Source: an uncultured Prevotella sp.
GTDB lineage: Bacteria > Bacteroidota > Bacteroidia > Bacteroidales > Bacteroidaceae
NCBI GenBank assembly: GCA_900548745.1
Contig: URLQ01000079.1
Coordinates: forward strand, 1 to 13,123
Direction of reading: 5' to 3'
DNA length: 13,123 nt
Positions within the stretch are counted from its first letter, which is position 1; each line of letters begins with the position of its first letter. Below, one piece after another: positions 6,365 to 13,123 of this stretch. The notes beneath the pieces were generated by a model. That model was not told where the DNA came from. It saw only the letters and a program-made list of their open reading frames with translations, and searched no databases. Position numbers and translations under genes: made by a program.

Positions 6365-8995
6365 TTATTCTTCCGTATTATTCTCCGATGAATCATCATC
6401 CATAACGTCCGTATCATCCACGTCGGCATCAACTACGTCTGCATCCTCCGACGGAAGGGCAGTATTGCTCTTCTGTATCTCCTCGCTTGTTGAAGCGAAG
6501 TCCTTGCGGCTTTCCTCTTCGGCTATGCTTTCAAGCTCCGAGCTCATCACCTTGCATACGCTTGCTATGACATCGTTCTTCTTTGCGAGGTTGATAAGGC
6601 GTACGCCCTGTGTGGCACGTCCCATCACTCTGCATTCCTGTACGGACAGACGTATTACCACGCCACTCTTGTTGATAATCATCAGGTCGTTATCGTCGGT
6701 CACAACCTTTATGGCAACGAGTCTTCCGGTCTTCTCGGTAATGCCTAAAGTCTTCACGCCCTTACCGCCACGGTTTGTCACGCGATAGTCTTCAACCAGG
6801 CTTCTCTTGCCATATCCCTTCTCGCTGACCACCATTATGGTTTCCTCTTCAGGGCGGTTGATTACCACCATTCCGATTACTTCGTCATCCCCGCCGTCAA
6901 GTCTCATGCCTCGAACACCAGTAGACACACGTCCCATAGCACGCACGGTATTTTCGTTGAAACGTACGGCACGTCCGTTACGGTTGGCCAACACGAGTTC
7001 GTTGTGTCCGTTGGTAAGTCTCACGCCTACCACCTCGTCGCCTTCCTGTATGTTTATGGCGTTCACGCCATTTGCACGCGGACGGCTGTAAGCCTCCAGT
7101 AGAGTTTTCTTTATTATACCATTCTTCGTAGCGAACACGACGTAATGGCTATTGATGAACACCTGGTCGTCGAGGCCTCTCAAGCGCAGGAATGCGTTCA
7201 CGCTATCATCGCTCTCAATATTGAGAAGGTTCTGTATAGCTCTACCCTTGCTGTTCTTGTTTCCTTCCGGAATCTCGAAGCACTTGAGCCAGTAGCAACG
7301 TCCCTTCTTCGTGAAGAACATCATCGTGTTGTGCATCGTTGCAGGATAGATATACTCCGTGAAGTCCTGCTCGCGGCTATGTGCGCCCTTGCTTCCCACT
7401 CCGCCTCTTGCCTGCTCGCGGAATTCACTTAGCGGCGTTCTCTTGATGTATCCGAGATGGCTGATGGTAATCACGACAGGATCGTTTGGATAGAAGTCTT
7501 CTGGATTGAACTCCTCGCTTGAGTATTTGATTTCCGTACGGCGCTCGTCGCCATACTTGTCCTTTACCTCCTGCAGTTCTTCCTTCATGACCTTCTTGCA
7601 CAATTCCGGATCGTCGAGAATCTGCTGCAAGTATGCAATCTGTCTCTCCAGTTCCTCGTATTCTGAATGCAACTGCTCAAGACGAAGTCCCGTCAGCTGG
7701 CTCAGACGCATGTCCACGATAGCCTTCGACTGCAGCTCGTCAAGATTAAAACGTTGTTCCAGATTGCGCTGAGCGTCAGAAGGAGTCTTCGAGGCTCTTA
7801 TTATATGTACGACCTCATCGATATTGTCGCAGGCTATTATCAGGCCCTCAAGGATATGAGCCCTCTCCTGCGCCTTTTTAAGGTCAAACTTCGTACGGCG
7901 TATCGTCACGTCATGACGATGCTCAACGAAGTATTTCACACATTCCTTTAATGTAAGCAAGCGTGGCCTTCCTTTAACCAGGGCGATGCAATTCACAGAG
8001 AATGAGCTTTGTAGCGCCGTCATCTTGAACAGTTTGTTCAGGATAACATTAGCATTTGCATCCTTCTTCACGTCGATTACGATACGCATACCCTGTCTGC
8101 CCGACTCGTCGTTGGCATTACTGATACCGTCGAGCTTTCCTTCCTTCACGAGGTCTGCAATATATGTAATGAGCTGTGCCTTGTTTACGCCATAAGGAAT
8201 TTCCGTAACGACGATCTTGTCGTGAGAGTCACCGCTTTCTATTTCCGCCTTTGCTCTCATCACGATGCGTCCTCTACCCGTCTCGTAGGCATCCTTCACG
8301 CCCTGTATTCCATATATATAAGCACCTGTAGGGAAATCCGGAGCCTTGATATACTGCATGAGTCCTTCGGTATCGATGTCGTTGTTGTCGATATAAGCGC
8401 AGCATCCGTCAATCACCTCTCCGAGGTTGTGTGTAGGTATATTCGTCGCCATACCCACGGCGATACCGTTTCCACCGTTCACGAGCAGGTTAGGAATCTT
8501 TGTCGGCATGACGGTAGGTTCAACGAGCGAGTCGTCGAAGTTGTTCATCATGTCAACCGTATCTTTGTTGAGGTCGTCCATAATGTGCTCTCCCATCTTG
8601 GAGAGTCTGCATTCCGTATATCGCATGGCGGCAGCAGAGTCGCCGTCCACGCTACCGAAGTTACCCTGTCCGTCAACAAGCGTATAACGCATATTCCAAT
8701 CCTGTGCCATTCTCACGAGCGCTCCGTATACCGAGCTGTCGCCGTGCGGGTGATACTTTCCGAGCACCTCACCTACTACGCGGGCACATTTCTTGTATGG
8801 TTTGTCACTTGTGTTTCCGATACCCATCATACCATAGAGAATTCTTCTATGCACGGGCTTGAAGCCGTCTCTCACATCTGGCAGGGCACGAGCCACAATA
8901 ACCGACATGGAATAGTCGATGTACGAAGACTTCATCTCTTCCTCAATATTGATTTTGAGAATTCTGTCCTGGTCAATTGTGTTATTACTGTCCAT
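6365..8995 (-). CDS. gyrA: DNA gyrase subunit A
   Basis: The A subunit of gyrase (A2B2) cuts and rejoins both DNA strands to introduce negative supercoils. The 876-residue product has the winged-helix/tower breakage-reunion domain in the N-terminal part. The catalytic pair is R125-Y126 (AAMRYTECR), and the quinolone-binding helix is YHPHGDSSVYG at 81-91. The C-terminal beta-pinwheel follows, with a GyrA-box-like NRGGKG at 741-746 that marks it as gyrase rather than topoisomerase IV. The last 40 or so residues form a low-complexity, strongly acidic tail (many D and E), as often seen in GyrA. The position matching E. coli D87 is Gly91; the one matching S83 is Ser87. The ATG at 8995 gives the usual short N-terminus before the conserved EEEMKSSYIDYSMSVI. 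It heads an apparent unit with the exported TPR gene. gyrB is not in this window. Confidence 0.97.
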   Translation of the reverse strand: MDSNNTIDQDRILKINIEEEMKSSYIDYSMSVIVARALPDVRDGFKPVHRRILYGMMGIGNTSDKPYKKCARVVGEVLGKYHPHGDSSVYGALVRMAQDWNMRYTLVDGQGNFGSVDGDSAAAMRYTECRLSKMGEHIMDDLNKDTVDMMNNFDDSLVEPTVMPTKIPNLLVNGGNGIAVGMATNIPTHNLGEVIDGCCAYIDNNDIDTEGLMQYIKAPDFPTGAYIYGIQGVKDAYETGRGRIVMRAKAEIESGDSHDKIVVTEIPYGVNKAQLITYIADLVKEGKLDGISNANDESGRQGMRIVIDVKKDANANVILNKLFKMTALQSSFSVNCIALVKGRPRLLTLKECVKYFVEHRHDVTIRRTKFDLKKAQERAHILEGLIIACDNIDEVVHIIRASKTPSDAQRNLEQRFNLDELQSKAIVDMRLSQLTGLRLEQLHSEYEELERQIAYLQQILDDPELCKKVMKEELQEVKDKYGDERRTEIKYSSEEFNPEDFYPNDPVVITISHLGYIKRTPLSEFREQARGGVGSKGAHSREQDFTEYIYPATMHNTMMFFTKKGRCYWLKCFEIPEGNKNSKGRAIQNLLNIESDDSVNAFLRLRGLDDQVFINSHYVVFATKNGIIKKTLLEAYSRPRANGVNAINIQEGDEVVGVRLTNGHNELVLANRNGRAVRFNENTVRAMGRVSTGVRGMRLDGGDDEVIGMVVINRPEEETIMVVSEKGYGKRSLVEDYRVTNRGGKGVKTLGITEKTGRLVAIKVVTDDNDLMIINKSGVVIRLSVQECRVMGRATQGVRLINLAKKNDVIASVCKVMSSELESIAEEESRKDFASTSEEIQKSNTALPSEDADVVDADVDDTDVMDDDSSENNTEE

Positions 8996-9037
8996 TAATT
9001 TTTATAAGTTAATTTTCTTGAATTTCCAATCTAAGGG

Positions 9038-9065
9038 CATTTGCGCGCGTTCTGAGCGCATTTGC
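9038..9065. repeat. GCATTTGC direct repeat in gyrA leader
   Basis: GCATTTGC occurs at 9038-9045 and 9058-9065, exactly 20 bases (about two helical turns) apart, inside the predicted gyrA 5' leader just downstream of the promoter. This spacing could suit a dimeric DNA-binding protein, but an 8-base repeat can arise by chance. Confidence 0.35.
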
Positions 9066-9076
9066 CAATTTGGGTG

Positions 9077-9108
9077 CTAAGGTACAACAAATAATCCAAC
9101 TATGCTAA
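9077..9108 (-). promoter_or_regulatory. candidate gyrA promoter
   Basis: On the minus strand TTAG (9108-9105), 20 bases, then TACCTTAG (9084-9077). Each box differs from the Bacteroidetes consensus (TTTG / TAnnTTTG) by one base. The start would fall near 9070, with a leader of about 75 bases before the gyrA ATG. No better match lies in the interval. Confidence 0.45.
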
Positions 9109-9169
9109 TTTTTACTTTCAAAATACGGTCTTGAGCCTTAAAATAAGCTAACAAAATACTGGAAACAAA

Positions 9170-9204
9170 CGGAAAACGCCTTTTTCCGATGTCTGCCCAC
9201 ATCG
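9170..9204. promoter_or_regulatory. two adjacent hairpins in the divergent gyrA/hrpB region
   Basis: CGGAAAA (9170-9176) pairs with TTTTCCG (9182-9188), and CGATGT (9187-9192) pairs with ACATCG (9199-9204); the two stems share two bases, so they are nearly contiguous. They sit upstream of both outward promoters, so they would not be transcribed from either. They may be binding sites for a dimeric regulator or supercoiling-sensitive DNA; this is inference. Confidence 0.35.
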
Positions 9205-9221
9205 AATAATGACGCGATTTG

Positions 9222-9252
9222 TTGGCTATTCTGATTTTTCATGATACTTTTG
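9222..9252 (+). promoter_or_regulatory. promoter for the small ORF-hrpB unit
   Basis: TACTTTTG at 9245-9252 is a full match to TAnnTTTG. The -33 element is either TTGG at 9222-9225 with a 19-base spacer, or the overlapping TTTG at 9218-9221 with a rather long 23-base spacer. Transcription should begin near 9259, leaving an A-rich leader of about 80 bases before the ATG at 9338. Confidence 0.6.
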
Positions 9253-9337
9253 CATACGGATTACTACAAAACATAATCCGGAATTACGATAGAGCATAAC
9301 ATTTTTCATTTACTCATTAACAGAAAACAAGAAATTT

Positions 9338-9568
9338 ATGAAGAGCATTTTGATAAAAGACACCACGATTTCCGAAAGGATAGACATCGTAAGAGAATCG
9401 CTTGACTACGGCGGAGGAGAATGTGAAGGCATCGACATGGAAGACATGTACGACGACTACATTTACGGCAGAAAGGAACTCGCGGAAATAAACCTGGAGT
9501 TCAGCAGGAAGAACGGCGGATTCGTGACTGCCGGAGAGATGAGAGACCCCGTCAAGTGCATGAGATAA
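9338..9568 (+). CDS. small conserved protein of unknown function
   Basis: A 76-residue, acidic, soluble protein with no signal peptide, membrane segment or metal-binding motif. It starts MKSILIKDTTISERIDIVRESL, then a glycine-rich turn (YGGGECEG), then DMEDMYDDYIYGRKELAEINLEF. I recall short proteins of this pattern (IKDTT near the start, a YxDYIxGxKEL motif in the middle) in other Bacteroidales and Clostridia, but know no function for them. The final 20 or so residues, after the EINLEF helix, seem to extend beyond what I recall as usual, so the C-terminus may be recently altered. It has its own good promoter and ends 26 bases before the chosen hrpB start (or overlaps hrpB by 13 bases if the upstream GTG is used), so it is probably the first gene of an operon with hrpB. 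Confidence 0.75.
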   Translation: MKSILIKDTTISERIDIVRESLDYGGGECEGIDMEDMYDDYIYGRKELAEINLEFSRKNGGFVTAGEMRDPVKCMR

Positions 9569-9594
9569 GACAAAAGGCAACGCAACAAGACGAT

Positions 9595-12009
9595 ATGCAA
9601 CAGCCACCTCTACCCGCCTACGAGATTGCCGGCAGACTGAACGACGCCATTTCGACACACCCGACAACCATCGTCACGGCTCCGCCGGGAGCCGGAAAAT
9701 CTACCGTCCTGCCGCTTACCATCCTTGAAAGCATGAAAGCCAAAGGCGGCGGAAAGATTATCATGCTCGAACCGCGCAGGCTTGCCGCCATACAGATTGC
9801 CGCACGCATGGCTGCCACGATAGGAGAACCCGTAGGAAAGACCGTAGGATACAGAGTGAGATTCGACACGAAAGTGTCTGAAACGACACGAATAGAAGTT
9901 CTCACGGAGGGCATCATGACGCGTATGCTCATCGACGACCCCACGCTGGACGGAACCGACGTCGTCATCTTCGACGAGTTTCACGAGCGGAGCCTCAACT
10001 CCGACACGGCATTCGCCCTTACAAGACAGACGCAGCAGATTATAAGAGACGACCTGAGAATTGTCGTCATGTCGGCAACCATCGACTCTTCCGCCATCTG
10101 CCACACCCTGCACGCCCCTCTCGTGGAAAGCAAGGGGCGCATGCATCCCGTAGAAGTGGAATACGCCACGCCGGAGACGGAAATATGCCGATACTCCACG
10201 CAGGACATCGCACAAGCCGTGGCGGCAGCCATAACAAGGATGCACGACAAGCATCCTGACGACATCCTCGCCTTCTTGCCCGGACAGGCGGAAATAAGAA
10301 GATGTGCCGAACTGCTCGGCTCTTCGCTCTCCCCCACTACCGTCGCCCCTCTCTACGGCAACCTTACGCCCCGGGAACAGCAGCTGGCAATAGCCGCATC
10401 GGAGGAAGGCGAAAGGAAAGTGGTGCTTGCCACGCCGATTGCCGAGACTTCCATCACAATAGAAGGCGTAAGAATCGTCGTTGACTCCGGACTATGCCGC
10501 AAGCCCATCTTCGACCCCCGAACAGGACTAAGCCACCTGGAAACCGTGCGCATAAGCCTCGACATGGCGGAGCAACGCAAAGGACGTGCCGGACGCGTAG
10601 CCCCGGGACGATGCCTCAGACTATGGAGCAGACAATCGGAACACCTCATGCTGCCCCAACGCGAGGCGGAGATAATATCTGCCGACTTCTCCCAGACGGC
10701 ACTCTCCATCGCAGCCTTCGGAGAGACCGACGCTGAGAGTCTGCCATGGCTCACCATGCCGCCACACGCCAACGTCGTGAAAGCCGGTCTGCTGCTCCGC
10801 AAGCTCGGAGCACTCGACGACGACGGCAGGACCACACCTCTGGGAAGGCGCATGGCAACCCTGCCCTGTCATCCGCGAATAGCAAGAATGATTCTCTCCG
10901 CACAAAGCGACCGCATGCGTTGCCTCGCCGCCGACATAGCGGCCCTGCTCGAAGACAAAGACCCCATGGCGAACGCCTCCGACACGGACATCTCGCTTCG
11001 CATACACGCCCTGCGCAGGGCACGCACGGCTGGCAGAACGGGCAAGTGGCAGAGGATGGCGCAGATAGCCAAAGAAAACAGAAAGATGGCTGACGCGCCC
11101 AGGGAGGACAACGACGACATTTCGCCCGAAGAAGCCGCCACGCTAATAGCATGCGCCTACCCCGAACACATAGCCGCAGCCATAGACAACATCGGCACCT
11201 ACAGACTGGCAAGCGGAGACAACATACGCACAAGCCCCGACGACTCCGCCAGCGGACACCAATGGCTTGCCATAGCCTCGCTATACTCACAGCCCGGCAA
11301 GCCCGGCACGGCGTTCCTTACCGCCCCGCTCGACATCACGTCGGTCGAAAACTGCGGAATAATTTCCGAACACGACAACATCTCGTGGGACAGCAAGAGC
11401 CTTTCGCTCATCATGCGCCACGAACGACGCATAGGCAGACTGCTCCTCAGCAGTAAAGACCTGCCAAACGCCGACCGCGAGACCATTAGGCTCATCATCT
11501 GCGAAGCCGTGAAGAAAGACGGGCTGAGCATGTTCGCATGGAACGACAAAGAGCTCCTGCAACTACAGCAACGGGTAGCCTCCGTATGCCGATGGCACCC
11601 GGAACTCCATATGCCTGACATCTCCACGGAGCATCTCCTGCAGAACGCCCACACATGGCTTCCACCATATCTCGAACAGGACGGCAGGATGCTGACCTCC
11701 TCGCAGATGCTGAAGAAGCTGGACCTAAAGGAGATAATATGGAGCACCATACCATACGACCTGCAGACGGCAACCGACAGGATAGCGCCCACCCACATAC
11801 AGGTTCCAACCGGAAGCCGCATACGCCTCGACTATCGTCCCGGCTCCGACATGCCCGTACTAAGCGTGCGTCTGCAGCTTCGGAATGACCGACACGCCAT
11901 GTGTGGACGACGGCAAGCGTCCCGTGCTGATGGAGCTTCTCTCGCCCGGCTTCAAGCCCGTGCAGCTGACCAAAGACCTGCGCAGCTTCTGGCAGTCGGC
12001 ATACTTTGA
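9595..12009 (+). CDS. hrpB: ATP-dependent helicase HrpB, 3' end frameshifted
   Basis: A DEAH/RHA-family superfamily 2 helicase of the bacterial HrpB type. Motifs by residue from ATG 9595: Walker A APPGAGKST at 29-37; motif II DEFH at 127-130 (a DEAH variant); motif III SAT at 160-162; motif V ATPIAETS at 279-286; motif VI QRKGRAGR at 327-334. The winged-helix/HA2-like part and HrpB-specific C-terminal region follow. I prefer ATG 9595 over in-frame GTG 9556 because it puts Walker A at the usual distance from the N-terminus and avoids overlap with the preceding gene. After VRLQ (Q761) the frame departs from the family: the expected E-M-F-G continuation and the conserved RYPKHxWP tail lie in the +1 frame (11879-12106). 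This frame instead ends in 43 unrelated residues. It could be a real mutation, a sequencing error or, less likely, programmed frameshifting. The physiological RNA substrate of HrpB is poorly known. Confidence 0.85.
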   Translation: MQQPPLPAYEIAGRLNDAISTHPTTIVTAPPGAGKSTVLPLTILESMKAKGGGKIIMLEPRRLAAIQIAARMAATIGEPVGKTVGYRVRFDTKVSETTRIEVLTEGIMTRMLIDDPTLDGTDVVIFDEFHERSLNSDTAFALTRQTQQIIRDDLRIVVMSATIDSSAICHTLHAPLVESKGRMHPVEVEYATPETEICRYSTQDIAQAVAAAITRMHDKHPDDILAFLPGQAEIRRCAELLGSSLSPTTVAPLYGNLTPREQQLAIAASEEGERKVVLATPIAETSITIEGVRIVVDSGLCRKPIFDPRTGLSHLETVRISLDMAEQRKGRAGRVAPGRCLRLWSRQSEHLMLPQREAEIISADFSQTALSIAAFGETDAESLPWLTMPPHANVVKAGLLLRKLGALDDDGRTTPLGRRMATLPCHPRIARMILSAQSDRMRCLAADIAALLEDKDPMANASDTDISLRIHALRRARTAGRTGKWQRMAQIAKENRKMADAPREDNDDISPEEAATLIACAYPEHIAAAIDNIGTYRLASGDNIRTSPDDSASGHQWLAIASLYSQPGKPGTAFLTAPLDITSVENCGIISEHDNISWDSKSLSLIMRHERRIGRLLLSSKDLPNADRETIRLIICEAVKKDGLSMFAWNDKELLQLQQRVASVCRWHPELHMPDISTEHLLQNAHTWLPPYLEQDGRMLTSSQMLKKLDLKEIIWSTIPYDLQTATDRIAPTHIQVPTGSRIRLDYRPGSDMPVLSVRLQLRNDRHAMCGRRQASRADGASLARLQARAADQRPAQLLAVGIL

Positions 12010-12106
12010 AGTCCGCAAGGAGATGCGCAGACGCTATCCCAAACACTTCTGGCCGGAAAACCCCATCGATGCGGAAGCCGTGAGAGGAACGAAGAGGAAG
12101 CCGTGA
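11876..12106 (+). pseudogene. hrpB: displaced C-terminal segment of hrpB (+1 frame)
   Basis: This frame continues the HrpB family sequence after the break. It reads FGMTDTPCVDDGKRPVLMELLSPG, then KPVQLTKDLRSFW, then YFEVRKEMRRRYPKHFWPENP, matching the conserved C-terminus of E. coli HrpB as I remember it (MFG..., LLSP, RDLSDFWKGAY, RYPKHVWP). Only one base lies between the CAG of VRLQ and the TTC of FG, where two codons are expected, so about 5 bases appear to be missing near 11878. It has no start of its own likely to be used. Without frameshifting the tail would not be made. Confidence 0.8.
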
Positions 12107-12118
12107 GAGGAATGAAGA
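12073..12118. repeat. 23-bp tandem duplication at hrpB 3' end
   Basis: GGAAGCCGTGAGAGGAACGAAGA (12073-12095) is repeated at 12096-12118 with a single C/T change. As 23 is not a multiple of three, the duplication moves the stop codon: with one copy the displaced hrpB frame would read on to a TAA near 12127-12129 instead of the TGA at 12104-12106. Confidence 0.85.
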
Positions 12119-12151
12119 GGATGATATAAAACTGGAGGGAATATTCTCGCC

Positions 12152-12180
12152 AAATTCCGTAATGCACGTGGAATTTTGTC
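12152..12180 (+). terminator. weak possible terminator after hrpB
   Basis: AAATTCC (12152-12158) pairs with GGAATTT (12170-12176) around an 11-base loop, followed by TTGTCTTGT. The stem is short and AT-rich, so this is only a candidate. Confidence 0.35.
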
Positions 12181-12999
12181 TTGTAAAAAGAATAGGACTT
12201 TTAAGTAATAAGAATACGACTAATGAGCCAAAAACCTATAGGATAATCATTCCAATCTTGCGTGTTTTAGATTCTATCTAGCGTGTTTTCTTTTGACCTC
12301 TTACGACTTTACTTTTTTCCACGATATTTGCCATCATTCCGCTTGTTTCCTTCCCTCAGAGGTCGGGATACATAAATTCTGCTCCACTTGCGTGTTTTCC
12401 AAGGATAAAGAAAAGTATGGGGACAATGGGCTGTTGCATGGTTTTTGAGATTTGCGAGAGCAAAAGTACCACTTTTCGGGGCTGCTACCGAGTTTTAGCA
12501 TCTTCGGAATGGTGGTTTTACTGATGTTGACCTTCTTGTCGCCCTTGCCTGTTTTGGTGCAACTTACTGACTGTAAGCCCCTTAGAGGGAAGGTGACACG
12601 TTCCCGTTCCAGTTGTTCCAGTTATTCCAATTAATTTTTTGCGTCTCATTTTCTTCCTTTATTATATATATATTATATATAATTAATTAATAATCAATTA
12701 GTTATATAGTATATTATATAGTATATAAAAAGGGGTTCGCATGTGAAAATGGTATTTGGAATAATTGGAACAACTGGAACTGGAACGCTCTGCCCACCTG
12801 TCAGCTTCTTCTCTCCGAGGCCAGTGATGAAGCATCATGTCGATGAGGTTGTGACTTCTTCATGATCAAAAATTTTATGTCCGTTTATTCCATTGCGCTT
12901 AATTTTTTTACCATATCCTTATTACATCACTCAAGCTATATACTACGTAACGAAACAGCAAATAAAAGTTTTTTCCTTTGTTCTGTCAGAAACCAACAA
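12181..12999. other. gene-poor intergenic region with repeats
   Basis: No convincing gene. It holds three copies of GCGTGTTTT (12260-12268, 12281-12289, 12390-12398), a minus-strand frame open from 12621 to 12334 (95 codons, no good start), and mirrored 9-base repeat arrays around an AT-rich core (12600-12786). From about 12790 to 12999 the DNA is increasingly AT-rich with nothing recognisable. A plus-strand 60-codon frame at 12452-12634 has no promoter or family resemblance. The whole looks like a collection of interspersed repeats, perhaps the remains of a mobile element, which is inference. Confidence 0.5.
12599..12787. repeat. 32-bp inverted repeat of 9-bp iterons flanking AT-rich core
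   Basis: Arms 12599-12630 and 12756-12787 are complementary at 30 of 32 positions. Each arm is built of 9-base direct repeats: GTTCCAGTT (12606-12614), GTTCCAGTT (12615-12623), ATTCCAATT (12624-12632) plus a partial GTTCCC before them; and, mirrored, AATTGGAAC (12763-12771), AACTGGAAC (12772-12780) and TGGAAC (12781-12786). The roughly 125 bases between are almost pure A/T at about 12660-12728. The architecture recalls a replication origin or the termini of a small non-autonomous element; neither is proved. Confidence 0.8.
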
Positions 13000-13039
13000 A
13001 AAAAATAGAGAGACACTTACTCACGTAAACATCTCTCTT
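13000..13039 (-). terminator. intrinsic terminator of the tRNA-Arg gene
   Basis: Read on the minus strand, AGAGAGA (13038-13032) pairs with TCTCTCT (13013-13007); an inner stem TTAC/GTAA caps it with a GTGA loop. An A and eight Ts follow directly. It lies about 33 bases downstream of the tRNA 3' end. Confidence 0.8.
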
Positions 13040-13071
13040 ATCACGTCTTTCAAAAAATTTTTAAATCGTTG

Positions 13072-13123
13072 TGACTCCTGCAGGATTCAAACCTGCAACC
13101 TTCTGATCCGTAGTCAGATGCTC
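13072..13123 (-). tRNA. tRNA-Arg (anticodon ACG), 5' part cut off by window end
   Basis: The visible 52 bases on the minus strand fit tRNA positions 22-73 exactly: D-stem 3' strand GAGC, A26, anticodon stem TCTGA/TCAGA, loop CTACGGA with anticodon ACG (A34 normally becomes inosine), variable loop AGGTT, T-stem GCAGG/CCTGC, acceptor 3' strand AGGAGTC and discriminator A at 13072. CCA is not encoded (next bases CAAC). The T-loop reads TTTGAAT, so position 56 is T instead of the nearly invariant C. The acceptor 5' strand and most of the D-arm lie beyond the window. Confidence 0.93.

Noticed and set aside
8222..8998. 258-codon open frame antisense to the gyrA 5' half
   Set aside because: It mirrors conserved GyrA codons and has no independent support; gyrA is certain on the other strand.
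10751..11290. Long antisense and alternate frames inside hrpB
   Set aside because: Arginine-, cysteine- and serine-rich products from GC-rich coding DNA; the helicase motifs show which frame is real.
12452..12634. 60-codon plus-strand open frame with a hydrophobic stretch
   Set aside because: It ends inside the iteron arm, has no promoter-like sequence and resembles no family; the hydrophobic run alone is weak evidence for a membrane peptide.
12599..12787. CRISPR array
   Set aside because: The repeats are 9 bases long, contiguous, without spacers, and arranged in mirrored orientation.
12107..13123. Integrated element using the tRNA-Arg 3' end as attachment site
   Set aside because: I found no second copy of the tRNA 3' sequence and no integrase, and the region downstream of the tRNA is its own terminator. 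An att site outside the window cannot be excluded.

Overview
The window reads as chromosomal DNA of a Bacteroidales bacterium, most likely Prevotella/Segatella-like. Three signs point this way. Recognisable promoters follow the Bacteroidetes pattern (TTTG, about 19-20 bases, TAnnTTTG) rather than TTGACA/TATAAT. Starts lack clear Shine-Dalgarno sequences and sit in A/T-rich leaders. Intergenic DNA is very AT-rich, while glnS, gyrA and especially hrpB are richer in GC. The tRNA gene also has no encoded CCA.

Layout: bases 1-509 are non-coding, with palindromes and short repeats, then a good promoter for a two-gene plus-strand unit, glnS and a cytosolic TPR protein, whose stop and start codons abut. 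A terminator closes it at about 3655-3692. Facing it on the minus strand are gyrA (8995 to 6365) and, 30 bases downstream, an exported TPR protein (6334 to 5090). After another terminator comes a second exported TPR protein (4953 to 3760) that looks like a diverged paralogue of the first. The gap 8996-9337 is a divergent promoter region. Plus-strand genes then follow: a 76-residue protein of unknown function and hrpB, a DEAH-type helicase-like gene. The hrpB 3' end carries a frameshift and a 23-base tandem duplication.

Bases 12107-13071 hold no convincing gene. They contain scattered GCGTGTTTT repeats, a minus-strand open frame without a good start, and a striking pair of mirrored 9-base repeat arrays around an AT-rich core. 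The window ends in the 3' two thirds of a minus-strand tRNA-Arg(ACG) with its own terminator.

Most of the window is housekeeping: tRNA charging, DNA topology, and RNA helicase-like activity. I see no defence, secretion or biosynthetic system. The most unusual items are the broken hrpB 3' end, the mirrored iteron-like arrays, the T at position 56 of the tRNA gene, and the paired exported TPR proteins behind gyrA.
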